DNA of 59,183 nucleotides. Origin: CAZAMP01 sp964486455. GTDB lineage: Bacteria > Eisenbacteria > RBG-16-71-46 > CAZAMP01. Below, piece by piece: positions 8,884 to 17,776 of the stretch. Location of the stretch: assembly GCA_964486455.1 (NCBI GenBank), contig CAZAMP010000027.1, positions 1 to 59,183 on the forward strand, written 5' to 3'. Every line of letters begins with the position of its first letter. Within the stretch, counting starts at the first letter, position 1. A program made the translations under genes and the position numbers. The notes under the pieces were generated by a model. That model made no database searches, was not told the origin of the DNA, and worked only from the letters and a program-made list of their open reading frames with translations.

Positions 8884-10694
8884 TGTCCGAATCGCGTTGG
8901 CGGTTGGGGCTCTCCACCATCCTCGGGGTCGGCGCCCTACTCCGCCTCGTGGTGTTTCTAGGTAGCCGCGACTGGATCGTATTTCGACTGCCCGTTCTCG
9001 ACGCCGGTTTCTACCACCAGAGCGCCGTCGATCTCATCGCGGGTAGCTGGCCGGGAGCGGAACCGTACTTCATGGGTCCGCTCTACACATATGTCGTCGC
9101 GTCTTTCTATGCATTGCTCGGTGCCGATCCGATCGTGGTGCGGGTTGCACAGATGCTACTCGGGCTCGTCGGGATCTGGCTCACGGCGCGCGTCGGGCGC
9201 AGCGTGTTCGGCCCGTCGGCGGGGCTCGTGAGCGCCGGCCTGATGGTCGTCTACGGCCCGTTCGTCTTCTATGAGCAGCTCACGCTCATGACCACCTTCC
9301 TCGTCGTGGGGGCGCTCGCGCTTCTCGATCGGGCGCTCGCGCTTCGGGATGGGGGAGGGTGGATCACCGCGGCGGCCCTTGGCCTGGTCGCCGGGGCGCT
9401 CTGCGGCTTTCGTCTCGCATCGCTTGTGTATCTCGTCCCGATCGGTCTTCTGCTGGGGTTCGGGGCGATCCGAACGGCACGCGCGTGGGCCGCGGTCGCC
9501 ATCCTCGTCGTCATGCTCTTGCCGTTCACCGTCCACAACGTGAAGAGCGGCAGCCGGGCGCTGCTGACCACGAACCTCGGGTGGAACCTCTACATCGGAA
9601 ACGGTGAAAACGCGGCGGGGATGTTCGCTTACCCGAACGCTTGGGAGGCGGAAAGCGATCCAACCGGTCGGAACTTCGCCTCGCGACTTTCGGGTCGGCG
9701 CCTGAGCGCCGATGAGACGAATCGTTTCTGGATCGATCGGACGCTCGCGGAGAACCGCGACGCTCCTGGTCGCGTCGCGACGCTCCTGGCCCGTAAGCTT
9801 GCCTTTGTCGTTCAGTCGGAAGAGATCCCTCAGAATGAGAGTTTCCGGTTCTTTCGCGTGAACGTTCCGACCGCTCGGGTCGCGTCGGTCGGGTGGTGGT
9901 TCGTCTTTCCTGTCGGAATCCTCGGCGTGTTCGCTCGGTGTCACACACGGCGCCTGAAGCTGGCGACAGTGGGCTTCGCCCTCGTCCCGATCGTGATCTG
10001 CATGGCGTTCTTCGTGACGTCACGCTATCGGCTACCGGCCGTGCCGTTTCTGATCGTTCTTGCCGGCGGCGCGATCGGGGGGCTTTTCGATTCGCGAGTG
10101 CGCGCCGCGCGGAGCTATCGGATCGGCGCGATGCTTGCTGCGGCGACCGCGGTGCTGCTGCTGGTATTGCCGGCGCCGCTCGACGTCTCTCGTGCCATGG
10201 CGCGCGAGTACGAGCATGTCGGCCTCCGCTACCAGATGGAGGGCGCCTATCGGGCGGCGGAGGAGCAGTATCAGAGGGCGCTTCGACTTAATCCGGACGA
10301 CGGCGACACTCACAACAACCTCGGGACCGCTCTCATCGAGCTTGGGCGACCCACCGACGCTGAGGTCGCGTTCCAGGAGGCCATACGGTGCCAGCCAAGG
10401 AATCCGATTCCGATGACGAACCTCGCGCGTCTGCTCGGAGAGATGGGACGGGATGCCGAAGCGGAGGCGGTCTTGCGGAGGGCGCTGCCGCTCGACCCGA
10501 CCAGTATCACCATTCTCATGAATCTGGGTACGTCGCTCGCGCGCCAGGGGCGCTTCGACGAGGCGATTGAGGCTTATCAAACCGCTCTCGATCTGGATCC
10601 GGCCGACACGACCGTTCGGGAGCTTCTCTTCCGGGCGAAGGAAGTCCGGGACGCGCTGCGTCAGGAAGCGGCAACGTCAGGGAGCGGCGGATGA
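8880..10694 (+). CDS. GT-C (GT39/ArnT-like) membrane glycosyltransferase with C-terminal TPR repeats
   Basis: 604 residues. The first ~430 hold about ten hydrophobic segments. An acidic motif (LDAGFYHQSA) in the first non-cytoplasmic loop is where GT-C enzymes bind a lipid-phosphate sugar donor and metal. After the last membrane helix (LLAAATAVLLLVLPAP) come three to four TPRs (EEQYQRALRLNPDD, EVAFQEAIRCQPRN, EAVLRRALPLDPTS, IEAYQTALDLDPAD). It probably glycosylates a protein or glycan outside the membrane, with the TPRs holding the acceptor or partner. Start ATG at 8880 overlaps the nrnA stop; ATG 8883 is an equal alternative. Acceptor unknown. Confidence 0.82.
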   Translation: MMSESRWRLGLSTILGVGALLRLVVFLGSRDWIVFRLPVLDAGFYHQSAVDLIAGSWPGAEPYFMGPLYTYVVASFYALLGADPIVVRVAQMLLGLVGIWLTARVGRSVFGPSAGLVSAGLMVVYGPFVFYEQLTLMTTFLVVGALALLDRALALRDGGGWITAAALGLVAGALCGFRLASLVYLVPIGLLLGFGAIRTARAWAAVAILVVMLLPFTVHNVKSGSRALLTTNLGWNLYIGNGENAAGMFAYPNAWEAESDPTGRNFASRLSGRRLSADETNRFWIDRTLAENRDAPGRVATLLARKLAFVVQSEEIPQNESFRFFRVNVPTARVASVGWWFVFPVGILGVFARCHTRRLKLATVGFALVPIVICMAFFVTSRYRLPAVPFLIVLAGGAIGGLFDSRVRAARSYRIGAMLAAATAVLLLVLPAPLDVSRAMAREYEHVGLRYQMEGAYRAAEEQYQRALRLNPDDGDTHNNLGTALIELGRPTDAEVAFQEAIRCQPRNPIPMTNLARLLGEMGRDAEAEAVLRRALPLDPTSITILMNLGTSLARQGRFDEAIEAYQTALDLDPADTTVRELLFRAKEVRDALRQEAATSGSGG

Positions 10695-11287
10695 GCGGCG
10701 GCACCGACTTCTGGGAGTCCCTTCGCGACGCGATCGCCGCGGAGTCGCCGCGCCTGCTTCCGCGAGAAGGCCGATCGCTGAGCGCCGTGGCTGTCCCGAT
10801 GTTCCGGGATGAAGGCGCCGTTCGTTTTCTCCTCACCGAACGATCGCCGCACCTCCCGCATCATGCCGGGCAGATCTCGTTCCCTGGCGGCGTGCCCGAA
10901 GGGTGTGATGCTGATCTTCAGGCAACGGCCCTCAGGGAAACCGAGGAAGAGATCGGCCTGGGGCCGGACGATGTCGAAGTGCTCGGTCAGATCGATGATG
11001 CGCTCACGGCGCGCAACTTCTTGATTACCCCTTACGTGGTGCGAGTGCGGACCCCGTTCGAGCTTCGCGTCAATGATGGAGAGATCGCTCGGACTCTGAC
11101 ACCTGCGCTCTCCGAGTTCTACCGAACGGGGAATCCGCGGCTGGAGACCTACGAGGTGAACGGTGACGTGCTGGAGGTTCCGTTCTACACCTGCAACGAT
11201 GGCGTGGTTTGGGGGGCGACCGGGCGCATCGTCTACGAGTTTCTGGACCGATTGAGGCGGGCGGGCTTGGACCCGACGGCGGTCTGA
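10691..11287 (+). CDS. NUDIX hydrolase, CoA pyrophosphatase (NudL-like)
   Basis: 198 residues. The Nudix box reads GGVPEGCDADLQATALRETE then EEIGL, and the UPF0035/CoA-specific motif precedes it (LLTERSPHLPHHAGQISFPG). As in known NudL enzymes, the usual Glu eight residues before RE is an Ala while RExxEE is kept. The family cleaves CoA and its derivatives to phosphopantetheine and 3',5'-ADP. This product pairs sensibly with the pAp phosphatase NrnA two genes upstream. Start overlaps the preceding stop by ATGA, so it is translationally coupled. Confidence 0.9.
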   Translation: MSGGTDFWESLRDAIAAESPRLLPREGRSLSAVAVPMFRDEGAVRFLLTERSPHLPHHAGQISFPGGVPEGCDADLQATALRETEEEIGLGPDDVEVLGQIDDALTARNFLITPYVVRVRTPFELRVNDGEIARTLTPALSEFYRTGNPRLETYEVNGDVLEVPFYTCNDGVVWGATGRIVYEFLDRLRRAGLDPTAV

Positions 11288-11674
11288 GTCGAGAGCCGTC
11301 CACGCTGCCCCGTCATTCCGGATGCCTGATCGACTACCTCGTGTGTGCTTCTCGTCCTGATCTCGTTCTTGATGGCTCCCCAATCAAGCACTCCCGTAGC
11401 GAAAATCTACCGAAAATTGTACCCGGGTGTAAAGTTAAGGTGTTTAGTTGCAAGGCATTACAGGATGTCGCACCTCGGGGGTGTCGACAATTCGACACTG
11501 CACATGCCGATGCCGTGTCGGCTTGGGTGTTGCCTCGTGCCGAGCGGGCATCGGCCGCCGAGGCTTCCACAAGCCCGCACTTCTCACCAGGTCGCGTCAC
11601 GAGGGCGCGAAAGGGCGTGCAGATTCAAGGCGCACGATCACACGGGTCCTGGCGCGGCGTGAGGAGAGATCTGG
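11288..11674. other. 387-bp intergenic region with a diverged copy of a palindromic element
   Basis: No gene is seen. A less GC-rich stretch (11395-11465) and a small inverted repeat (GTGTCG-acaatt-CGACAC, about 11480-11497) are present. Positions 11571-11635 match the inverse complement of the element at 24846-24951. The region lies between two convergent genes (NUDIX and the outer-membrane-like protein). Confidence 0.7.
11571..11650 (+). repeat. Diverged second copy of the 24846-24951 palindromic element
   Basis: AGCCCGCACTTCTCACCAGG then TCGCGTCACGAGGG...GCGAAAG...GCAGATTCAAGGCGCA closely matches the reverse complement of the 24846-24951 element (AGCCCGCGCATCTCACCAGG then TCGCGTCGCGAGGG...GCAGATTCAAGGCGCA). 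The left ~65 bases match well; the right arm is largely lost. Confidence 0.75.
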
Positions 11675-12196
11675 CTAGTTCATTCGGAAACCCGCATGGA
11701 TCTCGAACCACTCGTCGCTGTTGTGAAACTGTAGGCGGAACTCACCGAATAGCGCACCGCCGGTCAGAAGCCGATGCTCGATGCCGCCCAGCAGCGTGAT
11801 TCCCAGGTCCGAGTCGTTCGATCCCTTGTCGGGGAAAATGAGGGCCAGGTCCGGCCCCGCGCCGACGTAGAAGACCGACCGCGGCGCGATCGGTGTCGTC
11901 TCCGCCATGTAGTGGATTTCCGGCACGACGTCCAGAACCGTGGCGTTGTCTCCGAAACCCAGCGTCGCCGTCGCGGTCGCGCGAAACCCCGTCGCTGACT
12001 CCCACATGCTCGCGTGTCCACCTAGCACGAGCTGGTCGGGTGAGAATCGAAGGCCGACGCGCGGGCCGGGCGAGCTAATCTGAATCGGCCCGGCTTGGGC
12101 CGTCTGGGTGACCGGCATCAGGACGCATGCGGCGATAGCGACGCAGGTGGTGGCCATAACAGTGGCCGCGAAAGAGGTCGAGTGGAGTCGGCGCAT
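11675..12196 (-). CDS. Small exported, probably outer-membrane beta-barrel protein
   Basis: 173 residues. The ATG at 12196 (GGAG 9-10 bases upstream) gives a signal peptide with an Ala/Thr/Val-rich core ending in TAQA|GP. The mature ~137 residues alternate polar and hydrophobic residues in short strands separated by Gly-rich turns (GFRATATATLGFGDN, VFYVGAGPDLAL, GITLLGGIEHRL, GALFGEFRLQFH), as in small porin-like or OmpW/OmpA-type barrels. No specific family is recognised and the last residue is not the classic Phe. It is monocistronic, and convergent with the NUDIX gene. Confidence 0.65.
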   Translation of the reverse strand: MRRLHSTSFAATVMATTCVAIAACVLMPVTQTAQAGPIQISSPGPRVGLRFSPDQLVLGGHASMWESATGFRATATATLGFGDNATVLDVVPEIHYMAETTPIAPRSVFYVGAGPDLALIFPDKGSNDSDLGITLLGGIEHRLLTGGALFGEFRLQFHNSDEWFEIHAGFRMN

Positions 12197-12287
12197 CTTG
12201 TTCTCCGTTTCGAGGGTCCGGGCAGGCAACGGCGCCAGACTACGGAGACGATGTGCGGACTGTCAAGGTTGCGAATTGTGCTTCCGG

Positions 12288-13450
12288 TTACTCCAAGAAG
12301 ATCCAATCGGTGAGCCGTCGCATCAGAAGCTTGAGGTCGTCCATGTGGTTCTCGTCAAAGATGTGGAGAGGCGCACCGCACCAGACGATCTTCCCTTGTG
12401 GGCTCGCCGGATCGTGATACCGGAGGACGACGGGTTCACCTTCGAGAGGAGACAGGTAGGCCGTTCCACAGGCCTCGTACAGGTCACCGTTCTCCCATGC
12501 CCATGAGTTCGACACGTACGTGTAGAGGGTGTCCAGACCTGCGAAGCTGAGTGGAGGATGGCTAATGGGCGCATTCGCACCCGGCCAGCCAGCGACGTTT
12601 CCAACGCCCATCCAATCATTGAACCAGAATGCCGTTCTGCTCGGATCGTAGCCGGTGGGATCCGGGATCCCCGGTGGAAACCCCTCCGAGATTGCCGACT
12701 CGGTCGCATCCAGTCCGATCAGCCCGCTGCATTGGACGTGCATCTGGCGGGATCCCGGCCCGTCGCCGCGGCCGGATCGGTCGAACATGGTGCGAAGGTC
12801 CATCGGCTCCCAGAGGAAGTCGCCCGGCCCGAAGTTGTGGTTCGGGAATTGCGGCAGATTTGGAACGTATCGGTCAGGAGGAAAGAAATCGCCCAGCACG
12901 TGCGCGACCGTGTTTCGGCCCCAGAGGATCAGGTTGCCGCCACGCCGAACATATTCTGTGAGCGAGCCGGCGGCTTCCCCGTCGTCATCGCGACTTCAGC
13001 GAGGCCGGATAGGTAGCTCCCCCCAACGTTCCAGAACAGAAGCTCGTACCGCATCATGTCGCCTAGCCGAGGGTAGTTGTCGGGATTGGAGGCTTCGCCG
13101 CATTCACCGACCGGAGCGCGAACCTGCCACTCGACGATCGTGTCCTGCCAGGAGGGGAGATACGGCGCGATCGCGTAGTTGAGGATGTCCGAGATGATCG
13201 CGTCGTGCTCACAGTCGTCAATGCCTACCGCCCTGTAGTCATCGACCCAGGCCGCCACGCCTCGCAACACGGGACTGTCGTCAGGGTATCGTTCGTCGCG
13301 CATGCCGTCGTCGTCAGTCTCACCGTGTGGAGCGTTCAGATCCAGGGCCGGCCCCTCGTAGAGCAGGTCTCGTTCGCATCCCGATGTGCCGACAAGAAGA
13401 AGAACCGTTGCGGCAAGGAGAGACCGCCGCGCTCCCGATGAGTCGATCAT
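12288..13450 (-). pseudogene. Lipoprotein gene split by an apparent one-base frameshift
   Basis: The N-terminal part starts at ATG 13450 (GGAGG upstream) with a lipoprotein signal (LLAATVLLLVGTSGC). It runs in frame to about 12990, then continues out of frame to a stop at 12929 (ending MFGVAAT). The adjacent frame continues smoothly as ...GSLTEYVRRGGNLILWGRNT and VAHVLGDFFPPDRY to the stop at 12288. Restoring one base near 12985-12998 (GCGAT to GCGGAT) would join the parts into ~387 residues. The C-terminal half resembles proteins that format 'yv..GG.lil.G' gasdermin-like/ThuA-like Rossmann segments, but no function is assigned. It is either a true pseudogene or an assembly error. Confidence 0.75.
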
Positions 13451-13490
13451 GACCGGCCTCCAATCCTCTAGACTCGCGTGCACTATCGCC

Positions 13491-13521
13491 ATTTTACCAT
13501 GATTGTCTCCTCTGGGCACAA
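13491..13521 (-). promoter_or_regulatory. Candidate promoter for the split lipoprotein gene
   Basis: On the minus strand TAAAAT (13496-13491) is a good -10, with TTGTGC (13521-13516) 19 bases upstream, a long spacer. It sits about 40 bases before the ATG at 13450. Confidence 0.35.
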
Positions 13522-13679
13522 TCGCCTTTGCGGGATGCTTCTTCGCGCGGACCGACGAAGCAGGTGACAGATCTCGGCCGCGATGCGGGGCCGGAGGCGA
13601 AGGGACCTGTGGAGAAGCGCAAATGCGGGACTGCCGACCCGCGAGCGACTGGAACGGGTCTAGTGGCATGCGTGAACCG

Positions 13680-15494
13680 TCACTTCAGCAGAATCACCTT
13701 CCCCGAAGCGACCTGCCGGGCGGCGGTCACGCGGTAGACATAGACTCCCGACGGAAGACGGCTCCCGTGATCGTTCGTGCCGTCCCACGTGACGATGTGA
13801 CTCCCGGCGTCCTTGTGCGCTTCCAGCAAACGTGTGACGACGCGGCCGCGAACGTCGAAGATCTCTATCCGGACATTGCCGGGCTCCGGCAGTACGTACC
13901 GAAGTGTCGTCTGGGGGTTGAACGGGTTCGGATAGACCCGCGTCAACAGGCTGGGTGTGGCAGACGGCATCCCGCCGGCGTCGCCGACAAGGCCATGCTC
14001 CTCGAATGCCGCCAGTATCTGCTCGCTGTTCTCCGCGCCGTAGAGGATCTCGTTCGCTTCCAGAAACGCAAATGCGGCATGGCGGAGCGTCGAGTAGGGC
14101 TGGAGCAGGAAGAGTGACTCGAGCAGGATGCGGTCGGTCTTCGCCGCGCCTATCTCTCTGCGCGCCGCCCAGAGTGCCGTCGCCCAGATGAGCCCGTCTC
14201 GATGCACCTCCCCGGTGAGATCGTCCGGATAACGTTTGGGAAGATCCATACGTCGGAGATACGGGGGACAATCACTCGAGTAGGCCGCCGCGTCCCATTC
14301 CGCGAGAAGCGGATTGTCGAAGTAGGAGCACGCGATGAAGTCGGCCAGTCCTTCGCTCACCGCGCGCGACATGATGCTCGACGCGTAGTCCGGTACGGCG
14401 CGCCAATGAAGAGCATGACCGAGCTCGTGGAGAATGATCTCGGGGTCCTGACCATCCGGAATCCCGCCGTCGCCGAATGAGATCTTCCCGGTAAGCGGGC
14501 TGAAGAACGAGTTGTCGCCCGAGTATCCGTGCGCGTCGGCAACGATCGGTTCGCCGCCGTAGCCCGACACGCCGATCTCCGAGATGTACTCGAAGTAGTT
14601 GTCGATGGTGTTATAGCAGGTGACCTGCTCGAAGCCCGTGTGTGAGGGCGGGAAGTGATATCGGTAGTCCGGCTGGTTCACGCGTTCGCTGCGACCGCTG
14701 ATCACCTCGACGTGCCCGCCACGCAAGTAGCCACTGCCGTCCAAACGACCCAGTGTGACCTTGGACGTATGCGGCATCAGCTCCTTGTCCCCGGCGCCGA
14801 GCTCCTGACCGCAGCCGATCTCGGGAACCGCTTCGAACGCGATGCCGGAGCCGGAGACCCGGATGAGAAGGTCATCTTGAGCGAGGACCTCTCCGGTTCT
14901 CTCATCGATGATCACGCGCCAGTCACCGAGCGGAGCGAGGGACGGAATGGTCACGACCTCGACGGCCGAGAGTCCATCCTTCGTCGGGAAGTACGCTCTC
15001 TCGACGGAGGGGTCCGCGCGAAGGGAGGTAATCCCGATCGCATCAATGGCCGTGCTGAGCGCGTCAACGGATGGTGCGGATGAGCGTTCGGCTCTGAGCG
15101 CGCTTCGCCGCCCCTCCAGCCGGTACGCGCCATCGTTGAAGTCGTGTCGCACGGCCCACGCGCCGATGACGGGCCTGCCGTTCACCACCTGCTTGAGGTG
15201 AGCGTGCGTGCCCATCGACGACGTTCGAACGGCTGATATCGACCACTCCGCCTGCTGCGCGGCCATGGGCGCCGTCCGCAAAATCGACCAGTCCGGAGCC
15301 AGCTCCGCCCGGCCTTCCTCGGCGAAATCCTGCCAGTACTCTTCCTCGGTGTAGCGTGGAGGGGAGGGCAGCGCCACGAAGAGCGCGACAATGGCCGCCA
15401 GCACAATGGCGGCGATGACGATGATCATGCGCAGGCGGCGCAGCCTTGGGTGCACGGTTCGCGTATCTCCGGTGGTGCCGGCGGTTTCGTCCAT
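13680..15494 (-). CDS. Membrane-anchored or exported gluzincin metallopeptidase with FlgD-like sorting tail
   Basis: 604 residues from ATG 15494 (a TTG at 15518 would add 8). A hydrophobic segment at ~23-42 is an uncleaved anchor or long signal. Residues ~50-210 resemble the FTP/PepSY propeptide region of thermolysin- and fungalysin-type enzymes (RPVIGAWAVRHDF; VIIDERTGEVL). The zinc site is H356-E-L-G-H360 with the third ligand in SEGLADFIA (E381), so this is an M4/M36-type gluzincin. The last ~85 residues are the sorting-type Ig module (VYPNPFNPQTTLRY, IFDVRGRVVTRL, LPSGVYVYRV). It probably degrades extracellular protein or peptide. No obvious Shine-Dalgarno precedes either start. Confidence 0.85.
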   Translation of the reverse strand: MDETAGTTGDTRTVHPRLRRLRMIIVIAAIVLAAIVALFVALPSPPRYTEEEYWQDFAEEGRAELAPDWSILRTAPMAAQQAEWSISAVRTSSMGTHAHLKQVVNGRPVIGAWAVRHDFNDGAYRLEGRRSALRAERSSAPSVDALSTAIDAIGITSLRADPSVERAYFPTKDGLSAVEVVTIPSLAPLGDWRVIIDERTGEVLAQDDLLIRVSGSGIAFEAVPEIGCGQELGAGDKELMPHTSKVTLGRLDGSGYLRGGHVEVISGRSERVNQPDYRYHFPPSHTGFEQVTCYNTIDNYFEYISEIGVSGYGGEPIVADAHGYSGDNSFFSPLTGKISFGDGGIPDGQDPEIILHELGHALHWRAVPDYASSIMSRAVSEGLADFIACSYFDNPLLAEWDAAAYSSDCPPYLRRMDLPKRYPDDLTGEVHRDGLIWATALWAARREIGAAKTDRILLESLFLLQPYSTLRHAAFAFLEANEILYGAENSEQILAAFEEHGLVGDAGGMPSATPSLLTRVYPNPFNPQTTLRYVLPEPGNVRIEIFDVRGRVVTRLLEAHKDAGSHIVTWDGTNDHGSRLPSGVYVYRVTAARQVASGKVILLK

Positions 15495-15608
15495 GGAGGA
15501 TGGTTGGACGGGGCTCAAGGGAGTCGATGCGGGCGGCCGACGCCATCCCCTTACAGGGATAATCGTCAGAAGTGGCTTTCTCTTAACGCATTAGATGGAT
15601 TGGGACGC

Positions 15609-15642
15609 AAAAAAGCGCCCCGGCAATGATGACCCGGGGCGC
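15609..15642 (-). terminator. Strong intrinsic terminator of the GAPDH gene
   Basis: On the minus strand a perfect 9-bp stem (GCGCCCCGG / CCGGGGCGC, 10-base loop) is followed by TTTTTT. It lies 34 bases past the GAPDH stop at 15676. Confidence 0.9.
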
Positions 15643-15675
15643 ATCAAACCAGCGCAACGCGCGTGACTCCGACGC

Positions 15676-16749
15676 CTACACTTCCTCGAAGAAGTACTCA
15701 CGCATTGTCGACAGACGTTCTTCGTAGGTTTCCGGCGCGACGAACCACTCCATGACGGCAACCGTGCTCAAAATGGAGTTTCCGTCCTGCGGGGTGAAGC
15801 AGAAGCCCACGACCTCGTTGTCCTTGATCGCGACCGTCGGCAGACACACCACGGTCTGATTGAAGATGCGGCCGAAGTAACCGTGGTCCCGCCCGAACGA
15901 AAACACCTGGTTCGACATCATCTTGTCGGTGACGGCGATCCGCGGGTTGTCGCGCATCCGCCTGATCACCTCTTCTTGCGACAGCGGCTCGCGGAGCTTC
16001 AAGTTGAACCAGATCGTGTGCATGTACTGCGTGTTGAGCTTGACGGCGGACGAATAGAGATTGAGATCGACGTCAAGTGTCTGGAAGAGATGCCACGCGT
16101 CACGCGCGTGGTGCGTGCCGAAACGCTCATCCTTGTGCGTTCCCGCTTCAGGAGCCGGGATGTAGCTCGAACTCTGGCTGATGTCGTTCGCTCGCCTCAG
16201 GCAGACGAAGCGCCCTTCGTCCAGATTGGACTCGCCGTCCGGATGGAAACCGATCGTCTTGATGAGCACCGCGAGATTGTGCGTGTTGCACGACACGACG
16301 TGAACGTAGCGGTCCTCTCCTGGAATGAGCGATTGATCGTTGATTCCACGCGCGTACATCTTTCCGAAGCCGAATTCGGATCCCTGCGCGATGAATCCCT
16401 TCGTGTTATTCTCGAACCTGGAGTAGCTCTCTTCCTTGTTTTTGAGGCCTCCGCCCTTCGACGTGCAGTCGATGACGACAGTCGCCTCTTCGAGTGCCTG
16501 TTCGAGTTCCATGGCGACCGGCTGGCCACATTTCTTGAACTCGTCAATCTTGTCGGGCACCGCAGCGAACTTCGCACCACGGGAGATCAGCTGGTTCACC
16601 TTGACGGTGTCCTTGGGGCCGGGTGTTCGTTTGCTGAACGTGACCTGCTCGAGGCAGAGGCGATCTCTGTTTCCAAGGAGGAGCCCGATGAGGGGCTCGC
16701 CAATCGTCCCCGTGCCGACGACATGCACGGACAATCGCTTATGAGGCAT
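15676..16749 (-). CDS. Type II (archaeal-type) glyceraldehyde-3-phosphate dehydrogenase
   Basis: 357 residues. The start ATG 16749 has GGAG eight bases upstream. The order of motifs follows archaeal GAPDH: Rossmann start VHVVGTGTIGEPL, VVIDCTSKGGGLKNKE, the catalytic-Cys segment VHVVSCNTHNL (archaeal VVSCNTTGL), a central FGTHHARDA (archaeal LPSHHGPDV), and LNTQYMHTIWFN. It lacks the bacterial type I 'ASCTTNCL' signature. It would oxidise glyceraldehyde-3-P with NAD(P) in central carbon metabolism. The gene is monocistronic, with its own promoter and terminator. Whether a type I gap gene exists elsewhere cannot be seen. A related but different dehydrogenase is possible, since HARD replaces HGPD. 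Confidence 0.75.
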   Translation of the reverse strand: MPHKRLSVHVVGTGTIGEPLIGLLLGNRDRLCLEQVTFSKRTPGPKDTVKVNQLISRGAKFAAVPDKIDEFKKCGQPVAMELEQALEEATVVIDCTSKGGGLKNKEESYSRFENNTKGFIAQGSEFGFGKMYARGINDQSLIPGEDRYVHVVSCNTHNLAVLIKTIGFHPDGESNLDEGRFVCLRRANDISQSSSYIPAPEAGTHKDERFGTHHARDAWHLFQTLDVDLNLYSSAVKLNTQYMHTIWFNLKLREPLSQEEVIRRMRDNPRIAVTDKMMSNQVFSFGRDHGYFGRIFNQTVVCLPTVAIKDNEVVGFCFTPQDGNSILSTVAVMEWFVAPETYEERLSTMREYFFEEV

Positions 16750-16848
16750 CGAGAGGACTCCTTCGGAAGGATTGATGCGACGATGCGGTCTGTCGTTCAG
16801 ATCGTCCCCGTCGCGTGACACATCCCGTCGTTCCACACACGACACCGT

Positions 16849-16878
16849 ACGATAGCACGATGCAAAACGGAGAGGCAA
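16849..16878 (-). promoter_or_regulatory. Candidate promoter for the GAPDH gene
   Basis: Minus strand TTGCCT (16878-16873), 18-base spacer, TATCGT (16854-16849), giving a leader of about 95 bases before the ATG at 16749. Confidence 0.45.
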
Positions 16879-16956
16879 CCGCCAGCGGACGCGCGGCACG
16901 ATGATGCCGGACCCCCTAATCCCTTATATCACAAGGCAGTGTGGCGATCGCCGGTC

Positions 16957-16984
16957 TTGACACCGGGTGCGGTGGTGCTATCCT
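16957..16984 (+). promoter_or_regulatory. Sigma70-type promoter for the UPF0173 hydrolase gene
   Basis: TTGACA (16957-16962), 16-base spacer, TATCCT (16979-16984), about 60 bases before the start codon at 17046. The -35 is a perfect consensus. Confidence 0.6.
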
Positions 16985-17045
16985 CAAATCGATTGTCCGC
17001 TACGGCTCAGGTGAGCGGCAGATCGTGTCGCTCGGAGGAGGGGAT

Positions 17046-17726
17046 ATGGCGTCAGTGACATTTCTCGGACACTCGTGCGTCATGGTTGAGGGCGGGGGAA
17101 AGAAGATCCTGATTGATCCGTTTCTCACGGACAACCCGCAGGCCTCGACCAGCGCTGACGAGATCGCGTGCGACTTCATCGTCGTCACTCACGCACACGG
17201 CGATCACGTCGGGGATACGGTGGCAATCGCGAAGCGAACGGGCGCGATGGTGATCACGAACTTTGAAATCCATAACTACTGCGTCGCACAGGGCGTCCAA
17301 TCCGCCCACCCGCTTCACATCGGGGGCGCTTACGATTTTCCGTTCGGACGCGCGAAGCTCACGATTGCGCATCATGGCTCGTCGTTCCCCGATGGGTCGT
17401 ACGGCGGTAACCCCGCGGGTGTGCTACTGACCGTCGAGGGAAAGATCATCTATCACACCGGTGACACGGCGCTCACGCACGACATGAAATTGTACGGGGA
17501 TGAAGGAGTGGATCTCGCGTTTGTTCCCATCGGCGGCAACTTCACGATGGATATTCCGGATGCCGTGCGCGCCGTCGAGTTCATTCGTCCGAAGTGCGTG
17601 ATCCCGATTCATTACAGCACGTTCGACATCATCAACGCCGATCCTCAGGAGTTCAAAAGCGCGGTGTCAGGCTCGGGAGTGGAGTGCGTGATCCTGCCGC
17701 CGGGCGAGAGCTGGGCGCTTCCCTAG
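17046..17726 (+). CDS. UPF0173 metal-dependent hydrolase (metallo-beta-lactamase fold)
   Basis: 226 residues, the family's usual length. The start ATG 17046 has a strong GGAGGAGGGG ribosome-binding site. The metal-binding motif THAHGDHVGD, a later His (LTIAHHGS), the bridging Asp (IIYHTGDTAL) and a C-terminal His (VIPIHYSTF) are present. The family is widespread and related to ascorbate-6-P lactonase (UlaG), but the physiological substrate is generally unknown. It is divergent from GAPDH and convergent with the thioesterase gene. Confidence 0.88.
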   Translation: MASVTFLGHSCVMVEGGGKKILIDPFLTDNPQASTSADEIACDFIVVTHAHGDHVGDTVAIAKRTGAMVITNFEIHNYCVAQGVQSAHPLHIGGAYDFPFGRAKLTIAHHGSSFPDGSYGGNPAGVLLTVEGKIIYHTGDTALTHDMKLYGDEGVDLAFVPIGGNFTMDIPDAVRAVEFIRPKCVIPIHYSTFDIINADPQEFKSAVSGSGVECVILPPGESWALP

Positions 17727-17776
17727 GCGTGGAAGGCGCGCCGGCCGGGGGAGTCGCGCCGGCTGCGACGATCACG

